NCBI RefSeq assembly: GCF_000003605.2
Contig: NW_003151616.1
Coordinates: 1-11,779 of the forward strand
Origin: Saccoglossus kowalevskii
Taxonomy: Eukaryota > Hemichordata > Enteropneusta > Harrimaniidae
Length of the DNA stretch: 11,779 nt
Direction of reading: 5' to 3'
The notes under the pieces were generated by a model. The model made no database searches, was not told the DNA's origin, and saw only the letters and a program-made list of their open reading frames with translations. The position numbers and the translations under genes are program-made. Below, piece by piece: positions 1-5,754 of the stretch. Within the stretch, counting starts at the first letter, position 1, and the number at the start of each line of letters is the position of its first letter.

Positions 1-95
1 AAACCAGTTCTCGTCCGATCACTGAAGTTAATCTGCATCGGGCATGGTTAGTACTTGCATGGGAGATCGGCTGGGAATACCACGTGCAGTAGGCT
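1..95 (+). rRNA. 5S rRNA: 5S rRNA copy 1 (cut by window start)
   Basis: Gene positions 26-120 are present and the 5' end lies outside the window. Differences from consensus are C27A, G57T, G69A and C92T. G57T changes the box A core AGTTAAGC to AGTTAATC. The same set, plus two more changes, occurs in copy 6, and both copies are followed by an F-type spacer, so they are recent relatives. The box A change may weaken TFIIIA/Pol III use. Confidence 0.9.
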
Positions 96-191
96 CATCA
101 GAAATTTTATTCCGCTGTACATAGTAATATTTTTCATGGATTTTTTGCCTAGCCGAAGTATTAAATTACATCCAATTCCGACGAATATTCA

Positions 192-311
192 GCCTACTGC
201 CAAACCATTGCAGAATACACCAGTTCTCGTCCGATCTCTGAAGTTAAGCTGCATCGGGCGTGGTTAGTACTTACATGGGAGAACGGCTGAGAATACCACG
301 TGCAGTAGGCT
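192..311 (+). rRNA. 5S rRNA: 5S rRNA copy 2
   Basis: Full 120 bp with intact helix I ends. Differences are A46T, G82A, C92A and G99A. G82A and C92A both fall in helix IV and weaken it. The gene is identical to copy 35 and one base from copy 23, and the following B spacer is also shared, so this is a propagated allele. Confidence 0.92.
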
Positions 312-407
312 CATCAACATTTTTATTCCACATTACATACTAACTTTTACCCATGATTTTTTGCCTATCCGTAGCAGTAAATGACATCCAATTCCGACGA
401 ATATTCA
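312..407 (+). other. Spacer family B (reference copy)
   Basis: Marked by CCACATTACATAC, ACCCATGA and TATCCGTAGCAGTAAATG. Copies start at 312, 742, 4841, 7290, 7720, 8368, 8798 and 10085. Where B follows the copy-4 allele it ends CCAACGAATATTCA instead of CCGACGAATATTCA (742, 7720, 8798, 10085). Confidence 0.8.
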
Positions 408-526
408 GCCTACTGCCAAACCATTGCAGAATACACCAGTTCTCGTCCGATCACTGAAGTTAAGCGCATCGGGCTTGGTTAGTACTTGCATGGGAGACCA
501 GCTGGGAATACCACGTGCAGTAGGCT
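408..526 (+). rRNA. 5S rRNA: 5S rRNA copy 3 (119 bp, T59 deleted)
   Basis: Loss of T59 (AAGCGCATC instead of AAGCTGCATC) removes the partner of A21 in helix II. It also has G69T and G94A. It is identical to copy 24 and differs from copies 36 and 41 only at G94A. The deletion shifts the spacing between box A and box C by one base, so function is uncertain. Confidence 0.9.
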
Positions 527-622
527 TATCAACATTTTTATTCCACCGTACATACCAAATTTTTCCCGGGATTTTTTGCCTAGCCGAAGTACTAAATTAC
601 ATCAAATTCCGACGAATATTCG
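527..622 (+). other. Spacer family G (reference copy)
   Basis: Marked by TATCAAC, ACCAAATTTTTCCCGGG, GAAGTACTAAATTACATC or GAAGTACTAAACTACATC, and an end in ATATTCG. Copies start at 527, 5056, 7505, 8583 and 9871, always followed by the 119-bp copy-4 allele. The spacer at 958 starts the same way but ends CATTAAATGACATCC. Confidence 0.8.
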
Positions 623-741
623 GCTACTGCCAAACCATAGCAGAATACACCAGTTCTCGTCCGATCACTGAAGTTAAGCTGCATCGGGCGTGGTTAGTAC
701 ATGCATTGGAGACCGGCTGGGAATACCACGTGCAGTAGGCT
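623..741 (+). rRNA. 5S rRNA: 5S rRNA copy 4 (119 bp, one C lost at the 5' end)
   Basis: The gene starts GCTACTGCC, lacking one C of the helix I 5' strand, and the preceding base is G rather than A. It also has T18A, T80A and G86T (ACATGCATTGGAGACC). The same allele recurs unchanged in copies 7, 25, 37, 42 and 48, the most repeated non-consensus allele in the window. Confidence 0.9.
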
Positions 742-837
742 CATCAACATTTTTATTCCACATTACATACCAACTTTTACCCATGATTGTTTGCCTATCC
801 GTAGCAGTAAATGACATCCAATTCCAACGAATATTCA

Positions 838-957
838 GCCTACTGCCAAATCATTGCGGAATACACCAGTTCTCGTCCGATCACTTAAGTTAAGCTGCAT
901 CGGGCTTGGTTAGTACTTGCATGGGAGACCGGCTGGGAATACCACGTGCAGTAGGCT
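838..957 (+). rRNA. 5S rRNA: 5S rRNA copy 5
   Basis: Full 120 bp with C14T, A21G, G49T and G69T. C14T and A21G both fall in helix II. C14T, A21G and G69T are shared with copies 38, 43 and 49. Confidence 0.92.
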
Positions 958-1053
958 TATCAACATTTTTATTCCACCGTACATACCAAATTTTTCCCGG
1001 GATTTTTTGCCTAGCCGAAGCATTAAATGACATCCAATTGCGACGAATATTCA

Positions 1054-1173
1054 GCCTACTGCCAAACCAATGCAGAATAAACCAGTTCTCGTCCGATCAC
1101 TTAAGTTAATCTGCATCGGGCATGGTTAGTACTTGCATGGGAGATCGGCTGGGAATACCACGTGCAGTAGGCT
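1054..1173 (+). rRNA. 5S rRNA: 5S rRNA copy 6
   Basis: Full 120 bp with T17A, C27A, G49T, G57T, G69A and C92T. The box A core carries G57T. It is a sibling of copy 1, one five-unit interval (1,078 bp) upstream, and both are followed by the F spacer. Confidence 0.91.
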
Positions 1174-1269
1174 CATCAAAAATTTTATTCCGCTGTACAT
1201 AGTAATATTTTTCATGGATTTTTTGCCTAGCCGAAGTATTAAATTACATCCAATTCCGACGAATATTCG
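1174..1269 (+). other. Spacer family F (reference copy)
   Basis: Marked by AAATTTTATTCCGCTGTACATAG and TAATATTTTTC. Copies start at 96, 1174 and 6340, and the right half of one is fused to gene fragment 34 at about 7107. The copy at 1174 ends in CG like family G, so it is recombinant at its 3' end. Confidence 0.8.
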
Positions 1270-1388
1270 GCTACTGCCAAACCATAGCAGAATACACCAG
1301 TTCTCGTCCGATCACTGAAGTTAAGCTGCATCGGGCGTGGTTAGTACATGCATTGGAGACCGGCTGGGAATACCACGTGCAGTAGGCT
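1270..1388 (+). rRNA. 5S rRNA: 5S rRNA copy 7 (copy-4 allele)
   Basis: 119 bp and identical to copy 4 (lost C at 2/3, T18A, T80A, G86T). Here it follows an F spacer whose last bases end in CG like a G spacer, so its upstream flank is recombinant. Confidence 0.9.
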
Positions 1389-1484
1389 CATCAACATTTT
1401 TATTCCACATTACATACCAAATTTTTCCCGGGATTTTTTGCCTAGCCAAAGCGTTAAACCACAGGCAATTCTGACGAATATTCA

Positions 1485-1604
1485 GCCTACTGTCAAACCA
1501 TTGCAGAATACACCAGTGCTCGTCCGATCACTGAATTTAAGCCGCATCGGGCTTGGTTAGGACTTGCACGGGTGACCGGCTGGGAATACCACGTGCAGTA
1601 GGCC
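1485..1604 (+). rRNA. 5S rRNA: 5S rRNA copy 8, divergent
   Basis: Full length but with nine substitutions: C9T, T34G, G52T, T59C, G69T, T77G, T85C, A89T and T120C. Several fall in box A and in the region just before box C. Among the most divergent full-length copies, and a candidate pseudogene. Confidence 0.88.
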
Positions 1605-1700
1605 CATCAACATTTTTATTCCACATTACATTCTAAATTTTTCCCATGATTTTTTGCCCAGACGAAGCATTAAATGACATACAATTCGGACGAATATTCA

Positions 1701-1820
1701 GCCTACTGCCAAACTATAGCAGAATACACTAGTTCTCCTCCGATCACTGAAGTTAAGCTGCATCGGGCGTGGTTAGTACTTGCGTGGGAGACCGGCTGGG
1801 AATACCACGTGCAGTAGGCT
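1701..1820 (+). rRNA. 5S rRNA: 5S rRNA copy 9
   Basis: Full 120 bp with C15T, T18A, C30T, G38C and A84G. G38C lies in the conserved CTCGTCC loop C and is not seen in any other copy. It is preceded by an E spacer and followed by an H spacer. Confidence 0.9.
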
Positions 1821-1917
1821 CATGAACATTTTTATTCCACCGTAAATACTAAATTTTTCCCGGGATTTTTTTGGCTATCCGTAGCAGTAAATGACATCCA
1901 ATTCCGACGAATATTCA

Positions 1918-2030
1918 GCCTACTGACAAACCATTGCAGAGTACACCAGCTCTCGTCCGATCACCGAAGTTAAGCTGCATCGGGCGTGGTTGCATGGGAG
2001 ACCGTCCTGGAATACCATGTGCAATAGGCT
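1918..2030 (+). pseudogene. 5S rRNA: 5S rRNA copy 10, 7-bp deletion, chimeric
   Basis: 113 bp. Bases 75-81 are missing, so GGTT runs directly into GCATGGG, removing part of helix V just before box C. The 5' half (C9A, A24G, T33C, T48C) matches copies 13, 19 and 53. The 3' half, with the deletion, CCTGG and CCATGT, matches copy 27. The gene therefore looks like a recombinant of two alleles with a junction between about positions 48 and 75. Probably not a functional 5S gene. Confidence 0.85.
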
Positions 2031-2126
2031 CATCAACATTTTTATTCCACCATACATACTAACTTTTTCCCGGGATTTTTTGCCTAGCCGAAGTATTAAA
2101 TTACATCCGATTCCGACGAACATTCA

Positions 2127-2246
2127 TCCTACTGCCAAAACATTGCAGAATGCAGCAGTTCTCGTCCGATCACTGAAGTTAAGCTGCATCGGGCGTGGTT
2201 AGTACTTGCATGGGAGACGGGCTGGGAATACCACATGCAATAGGCT
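2127..2246 (+). rRNA. 5S rRNA: 5S rRNA copy 11
   Basis: Full length but with a changed first base (G1T). Other changes are C14A, A26G, C29G, C93G, G109A and G114A. The A26G/C29G pair is shared only with copy 40. The 3' changes C93G, G109A and G114A mark the allele of copies 14, 17 and 51. It is the first gene of the A-H-D three-unit repeat. Confidence 0.9.
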
Positions 2247-2342
2247 GATGAACATTTTTATTCCACCGTACATACTAACCTTTTCCCGGGATTTTTTGCC
2301 TAGCCGAAGTATTAAATTACATCCAATTTGGACGAATGTTCA

Positions 2343-2462
2343 GCCTACTGCCAAACCATAGCAGAATACACCAGTTCTCGTCCGATCACTGAAGATAAGC
2401 TGCATCGGGCGTGGTTAGTACTTGCATGGGAGACCGGCTGGGAATACCACGTGCAGTAGGCT
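2343..2462 (+). rRNA. 5S rRNA: 5S rRNA copy 12
   Basis: Full 120 bp with T18A and T53A only. T53A alters the start of the box A motif (AAGATAAGC). The same allele base occurs in copies 15, 18 and 52, each followed by an H spacer. Confidence 0.92.
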
Positions 2463-2559
2463 CATCAACATTTTTATTCCACCGTAAATACTAACTTTTT
2501 CCCGGGATTTTTTTGGCTATCCGTAGCAGTAAATGACATCCAATTCCGACGAATATTCA
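2463..2559 (+). other. Spacer family H (reference copy)
   Basis: 97 bp with an extra T, marked by CCGTAAATACTAA, T7 and CTATCCGTAGCAG or CTATCTGTAGCAG. Copies start at 1821, 2463, 3112, 3760 and 10944. The following gene always begins with the C9A/A24G/T48C allele. The one at 3760 has lost an A and is 96 bp. Confidence 0.8.
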
Positions 2560-2679
2560 GCCTACTGACAAACCATTGCAGAGTACACCAGCTCTCGTCC
2601 GATCACCGAAGTTAAGCTGCATCGGGCGTGGTTAGTACTTGCATAGGAGACCTGCTGGGAATACCACGTGCAGTAGGCT
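2560..2679 (+). rRNA. 5S rRNA: 5S rRNA copy 13
   Basis: Full 120 bp with C9A, A24G, T33C, T48C, G86A and G94T. G86A and G94T change together in helix IV (ATAGGAGACCT) and could form a new A-U pair. T48C leaves A31 without its U partner in helix III. Third gene of the three-unit repeat. Confidence 0.92.
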
Positions 2680-2775
2680 TATCAACATTTTTATTCCACC
2701 ATACATACTATCTTTTTCTCGTGATTTTTTGCATAGCCGAAGCATTAATTGAAATCCAATTCCGACAAATATTCA
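2680..2775 (+). other. Spacer family D (reference copy)
   Basis: Marked by CCATACATACTATC, GTGATTTTTTGCATAGCC, CATTAATTGAAATCC and GACAAATATTC. Copies start at 2680, 3976 and 11161. A subtype with CTTGAT and GAAACATTAATTG starts at 3329 and 6988. The spacer at 10517 starts like I and ends like D. Confidence 0.8.
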
Positions 2776-2895
2776 GCCTACTGCCAAACCATTGCAGAAT
2801 ACACCAGTTCTCGTCCGATCACTGAAGTTAAGCTGCATCGGGCGTGGTTAGTACTTGCATGGGAGACGGGCTGGGAATACCACATGCAATAGGCT
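2776..2895 (+). rRNA. 5S rRNA: 5S rRNA copy 14
   Basis: Consensus except for C93G, G109A and G114A. G114A gives a C-A mismatch with C6 in helix I. It is followed by GATGAAC instead of CATCAAC, as in copies 11, 17 and 51. Confidence 0.93.
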
Positions 2896-2991
2896 GATGA
2901 ACATTTTTATTCCACCGTACATACTAACATTTTCCCGGGACTTTTTGCCTAGCCGAAGTATTAAATTACATCCAATTCGGACGAATATTCA

Positions 2992-3111
2992 GCCTACTGC
3001 CAAACCATAGCAGAATACACCAGTTCTCGACCGATCACTGAAGATAAGCTGCATCGGGCGTGGTTAGTACTTGCATGGGAGACCGGCTGGGAATACCACG
3101 TGCAGTAGGCT
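2992..3111 (+). rRNA. 5S rRNA: 5S rRNA copy 15
   Basis: Full 120 bp with T18A, T39A and T53A. Second gene of the second three-unit repeat. T39A is shared with copy 18. Confidence 0.92.
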
Positions 3112-3208
3112 CATCAACATTTTTATTCCACCGTAAATACTAACTTTCTCCCGGGATTTTTTTGCCTATCCGTAGCAGTAAATGACATCCAATTCCGACG
3201 AATATTCA

Positions 3209-3328
3209 GCCTACTGACAAACCATTGCAGAGTACACCAGTTCTCGTCCGATCACCGAAGTTAAGCTGCATCGGGCGTGGTTAGTACTTGCATAGGAGAC
3301 CTGCTGGGAATACCACCTGCAGTAGGCT
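3209..3328 (+). rRNA. 5S rRNA: 5S rRNA copy 16
   Basis: Full 120 bp with C9A, A24G, T48C, G86A, G94T and G109C. Same lineage as copies 13, 19 and 53, with the linked helix IV pair G86A/G94T. Confidence 0.92.
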
Positions 3329-3424
3329 TATCAACATTTTTATTCCACCATACATACTATCTTTTTCCCTTGATTTTTTGCCTAGCCGAAACATTAATTG
3401 AAATCCAATTCCGACGAATATTCA

Positions 3425-3544
3425 GCCTACAGCCAAACCATTGCAGAATACACCAGTTCTCGTCCGATCACTGAAGTTAAGCTGCATCGGGCGTGGTTAG
3501 TACTTGCGTGGGAGACGGGCTGGGAATACCACATGCAATAGGCT
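3425..3544 (+). rRNA. 5S rRNA: 5S rRNA copy 17
   Basis: Full 120 bp with T7A, A84G, C93G, G109A and G114A. T7A breaks a helix I pair with A113, and G114A breaks the neighbouring one. First gene of the third three-unit repeat. Confidence 0.91.
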
Positions 3545-3640
3545 GATGAACATTTTTATTCCACCGTACATACTAACTTTTTCCCGGGACTTTTTGCCTA
3601 GCCGAAGTATTAAATTACATCCAATTCGGACGAATATTCA

Positions 3641-3759
3641 GCCTACTGCCAAACCATAGCAGAATACACCAGTTCTTGACCGATCACTGAAGATAAGCTG
3701 CATCGGGCGTGGTTAGTACTTGCATGGGAGACCGGCTGGGAATACCACGTGCAGTAGCT
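3641..3759 (+). rRNA. 5S rRNA: 5S rRNA copy 18 (119 bp)
   Basis: T18A, C37T, T39A and T53A, with one G lost at 117/118, so the gene ends GTAGCT and helix I is shortened. The following spacer also lacks one A, giving CATCACAT. Confidence 0.89.
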
Positions 3760-3855
3760 CATCACATTTTTATTCCACCGTAAATACTAACTTTTTCCCG
3801 GGATTTTTTTGCCTATCCGTAGCAGTAAATGACATCCAATTCCGACGAATATTCA

Positions 3856-3975
3856 GCTTACTGACAAACCATTGCAGAGTATACCAGCTCTCGTCCAATC
3901 ACCGAAGTTAAGCTGCATCGGGCGTGGTTAGTACTTGCATAGGAGACCTGCTGAGAATACCACCTGCAGTAGGCT
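3856..3975 (+). rRNA. 5S rRNA: 5S rRNA copy 19, divergent
   Basis: Full length with eleven differences: C3T, C9A, A24G, C27T, T33C, G42A, T48C, G86A, G94T, G99A and G109C. Nearly the same combination appears in copy 53, 7,185 bp away, which marks a duplicated block. Confidence 0.9.
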
Positions 3976-4071
3976 TATCAACATTTTTATTCCACCATAC
4001 ATACTATCTTTTCCCCGTGATTTTTTGCATAGCCGAAGCATTAATTGAAATCCAATTCCGACAAATATTCA

Positions 4072-4191
4072 GCCTACTGCCAAACCATTGCAGAATACAC
4101 CAGTTCTCGTCCGATCACTGAAGTTAAGCTGCATCGGGCGTGGTTAGTACTTGCATGGGAGACCGGCTGGGAATACCACGTGCAGTAGGCT
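4072..4191 (+). rRNA. 5S rRNA: 5S rRNA copy 20, exact consensus
   Basis: Matches the window consensus at all 120 positions. Helix I pairs perfectly (GCCTACTGC with GCAGTAGGC). Helix II pairs T18-G22 with C58-A62. Helix III includes the A31-U48 pair, and helix IV the G82-C96 and C83-G95 pairs. The internal control region is expected at about 50-97: box A around 4121-4135, the intermediate element near 4138-4143 and box C around 4151-4168. With copy 54 it is the best candidate for a functional gene. Confidence 0.95.
4121..4168 (+). promoter_or_regulatory. Internal control region of 5S gene (reference copy 20)
   Basis: In animal 5S genes TFIIIA binds an internal region made of box A (about +50 to +64), an intermediate element (about +67 to +72) and box C (about +80 to +97). 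Here box A holds AAGTTAAGC and box C holds ATGGGAGACC, both in the expected place. The boundaries are carried over from the Xenopus gene, not measured here. The same region is present in every full copy. It is interrupted in copies 10, 27 and 47 and absent from copy 34. Confidence 0.8.
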
Positions 4192-4199
4192 TATCAACA

Positions 4200-4204
4200 T
4201 TTTT
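4200..4204 (+). terminator. Pol III oligo-T terminator (reference: after copy 20)
   Basis: T5 (CATTTTTATTCC) lies 9-13 bases after the last gene base. It is present at the same place after essentially every copy, whatever the spacer family. F spacers have T4 (AAATTTTATT). Runs of four or more T on the non-template strand end Pol III transcription, so the primary transcript would carry a 3' trailer of about 10 bases that needs trimming. Confidence 0.75.
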
Positions 4205-4236
4205 ATTCCACCGTACATACCAAATTTTTCCCGGGA

Positions 4237-4242
4237 TTTTTT
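4237..4242 (+). terminator. Second oligo-T run, possible backup terminator (reference: after copy 20)
   Basis: A T6 run lies 46-51 bases after the gene, in CGGGATTTTTTGCC or CATGATTTTTTGCC. It is kept in nearly all spacers and is T7 in H spacers. The sequence CATGATTGTTTGCC breaks it in two spacers (742-837 and 5271-5363). It could stop read-through before the next promoter. Confidence 0.5.
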
Positions 4243-4287
4243 GCCTAGCCAAAGCGTTAAACCACAGGCAATTCTGACGAATATTCA

Positions 4288-4407
4288 GCCTACTGCCAAT
4301 CCATTGCAGAACACACCAGTTCTCGTCCGATCACTAAATTTCAGCTGCATCGGGCGTGGTTAGTACTTGCATGGGAGACCGTCTGGGAATACCACGTGCA
4401 GTAGGCT
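4288..4407 (+). rRNA. 5S rRNA: 5S rRNA copy 21, altered box A
   Basis: A13T, T25C, G49A, G52T, A55C and G95T. The box A region reads AAATTTCAGC instead of GAAGTTAAGC, and G95T breaks the helix IV pair with C83. Copies 32 and 55 carry the same core changes, so this is a candidate pseudogene lineage being copied with C and E spacers around it. Confidence 0.88.
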
Positions 4408-4503
4408 CATCAACATTTTTATTCCACATTACATACTAACTTTTACCCATGATTTTTTGCCCAGACGAAGCATTAAAAGACATACAATTCGGACGAACAT
4501 TCA
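4408..4503 (+). other. Spacer family E (reference copy)
   Basis: Marked by GCCCAGACGAAGCATTAAA, ACATACAATTCGGACG and usually GAACATTC. Copies start at 1605, 4408, 6772 and 11593. In three of the four cases the preceding gene is of the altered box A lineage (copies 21, 32, 55). Confidence 0.8.
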
Positions 4504-4623
4504 GCCTACTGCCAAACCATTGCAGAATACACCAATTCTTGTCCGATCACTGAAGTTAAGCCGCATCGGGCGTGGTTAGTACTTGCACGGGAGACCTGCT
4601 GAGAATACCACGTGCAGTAGGCT
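4504..4623 (+). rRNA. 5S rRNA: 5S rRNA copy 22
   Basis: G32A, C37T, T59C, T85C, G94T and G99A. It follows an E spacer whose last bases read GAACATTC. Relatives are copies 33 and 56, which share G32A and C37T. Confidence 0.91.
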
Positions 4624-4720
4624 CATCAACATTTTTATTCCCCATTACATACTAACTTTTTTTCCATGATTTTTTGCCTAGCCGAAGTATTAAATTACAT
4701 CCAATTCCGACGAATATTCA

Positions 4721-4840
4721 GCCTACTGCCAAACCAATGCAGAATACACCAGTTCTCGTCCGATCTCTGAAGTTAAGCTGCATCGGGCGTGGTTAGTACT
4801 TACATGGGAGAACGGCTGAGAATACCACGTGCAGTAGGCT
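4721..4840 (+). rRNA. 5S rRNA: 5S rRNA copy 23
   Basis: T17A, A46T, G82A, C92A and G99A. It is copy 2 plus one change and starts the 606-bp block repeated from 192. Its upstream spacer is 97 bp, with a T7 run before CCATG. Confidence 0.92.
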
Positions 4841-4936
4841 CATCAACATTTTTATTCCACATTACATACTAACTTTTACCCATGATTTTTTGCCTATCCG
4901 TAGCAGTAAATGACATCCAATTCCGACGAATATTCA

Positions 4937-5055
4937 GCCTACTGCCAAACCATTGCAGAATACACCAGTTCTCGTCCGATCACTGAAGTTAAGCGCATCG
5001 GGCTTGGTTAGTACTTGCATGGGAGACCAGCTGGGAATACCACGTGCAGTAGGCT
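4937..5055 (+). rRNA. 5S rRNA: 5S rRNA copy 24 (119 bp, T59 deleted)
   Basis: Identical to copy 3, including the T59 deletion, G69T and G94A. It lies inside the duplicated 606-bp block. Confidence 0.9.
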
Positions 5056-5151
5056 TATCAACATTTTTATTCCACCGTACATACCAAATTTTTCCCGGGA
5101 TTTTTTGCCTAGCCGAAGTACTAAATTACATCAAATTCCGACGAATATTCG

Positions 5152-5270
5152 GCTACTGCCAAACCATAGCAGAATACACCAGTTCTCGTCCGATCACTGA
5201 AGTTAAGCTGCATCGGGCGTGGTTAGTACATGCATTGGAGACCGGCTGGGAATACCACGTGCAGTAGGCT
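5152..5270 (+). rRNA. 5S rRNA: 5S rRNA copy 25 (copy-4 allele)
   Basis: 119 bp and identical to copy 4, in the duplicated block. The similarity to 623-741 continues into the spacer until about 5326 and then stops. Confidence 0.9.
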
Positions 5271-5363
5271 CATCAACATTTTTATTCCACATTACATACC
5301 AACTTTTACCCATGATTGTTTGCCTAGCCAGCGTTAAACCACATGCAATCTGACGTATATTCA
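5271..5363 (+). other. Hybrid spacer B/C, 93 bp
   Basis: It begins as the B spacer of the 742-837 type, including the rare ATTGTTTGCC, then switches at about 5326 to a C-type end (GCGTTAAACCACATGCAATC) with several single-base losses. The gene that follows (copy 26) also has C-linked alleles (C9T, G52T). Confidence 0.8.
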
Positions 5364-5482
5364 GCTACTGTCAAACCATTGCAAAAAACACCAGTTCTCG
5401 TCCGATCACTGAATTTAAGCTGCATCGGGCGTGGTTAGTACTTGCATGGGAGACCGGCTGGGAATACCACGTGCAGTAGGCT
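5364..5482 (+). rRNA. 5S rRNA: 5S rRNA copy 26 (119 bp)
   Basis: One C lost at 2/3, with C9T, G22A, T25A and G52T. The helix II closing region reads GCAAAAAACACC, so the G22-C58 pair is lost. It follows a hybrid 93-bp spacer. Candidate pseudogene. Confidence 0.88.
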
Positions 5483-5578
5483 CATCAACATTTTTATTCC
5501 ACGTTACATACTAACTTTCACCCATGATTTTTTGCCTAGTCGTAGCATTAAATGACATCCAATTCCGACGAATATTCA

Positions 5579-5691
5579 GCCTACTGCTAAATCATTGCAG
5601 AATACACCAGTTCTCGTCCGATCACTGAAGTAAAGCCGCATCGGGCGTGGTTGCATGGGAGACCGGCCTGGAATACCATGTGCATTAGGCT
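5579..5691 (+). pseudogene. 5S rRNA: 5S rRNA copy 27, 7-bp deletion
   Basis: 113 bp with the same loss of bases 75-81 as copies 10 and 47. It also has C10T, C14T, T54A, T59C, CCTGG for CTGGG, C108T and G114T. The deletion lies between two TT dinucleotides (GGTT-AGTACTT-GCAT), as replication slippage would leave. Several helices are weakened. Probably non-functional. Confidence 0.86.
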
Positions 5692-5754
5692 CATCAACAT
5701 TTTTATTCCACCATACATACTAACTTTTTCCCGGGATTTTTTGCCTAGCCGAAG

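Larger units (their letters stand above)
192..797 (+). repeat. 606-bp block duplicated at 4721-5326
   Basis: Copies 2-4 and spacers correspond to copies 23-25 at a constant offset of 4,529 bp. By eye I find a single substitution (T17A in copy 23, at 4737). Similarity ends inside the next spacer, after ATTGTTTGCCTA. Confidence 0.85.
2127..4071 (+). repeat. Three tandem copies of a three-unit higher-order repeat
   Basis: Spacer order A-H-D repeats three times at 2127-2775, 2776-3424 and 3425-4071 (649, 649 and 647 bp). Gene alleles follow the same order: C93G/G109A/G114A, then T18A/T53A, then C9A/A24G/T48C/G86A/G94T. Confidence 0.88.
4192..4287 (+). other. Spacer family C (reference copy)
   Basis: Marked by ACCAAATTTTTCCCGGG, GCCAAAGCGTTAAACC, ACAGGCAATTCTGACG. 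Copies start at 1389, 4192, 6556, 7936, 9014, 9230, 10301 and 11377. The copies at 1389 and 9230 have a CCACATTAC start. The others have TATCAAC and CCACCGTAC. Confidence 0.8.
3856..4594 (+). repeat. Block duplicated at 11041-11779
   Basis: Copies 19-22 correspond to copies 53-56 at a constant offset of 7,185 bp. The C and E spacers are identical by eye. Similarity extends left through copies 17-18 and 51-52 with small indels, and the right end is set by the window edge. Confidence 0.85.

Noticed and set aside
424-738. A 104-aa open reading frame that recurs with nearly the same sequence at 4953, 7402 and 8480
   Set aside because: It runs across a 5S gene, its spacer and the next gene. It is opened by the T59 and 5'-end single-base deletions in copies 3/4, 24/25, 36/37 and 41/42. 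Its repetition reflects DNA duplication, not protein selection.
1920-2123. A 67-aa reading frame on the minus strand
   Set aside because: It lies opposite 5S copy 10 and its spacer, with no features of its own.
3780-3812. CCCGGG and other short palindromes in the spacers as protein-binding sites
   Set aside because: CCCGGG is missing from B, D, E, F and I spacers and has no fixed partner element, so I see no support for a functional site.
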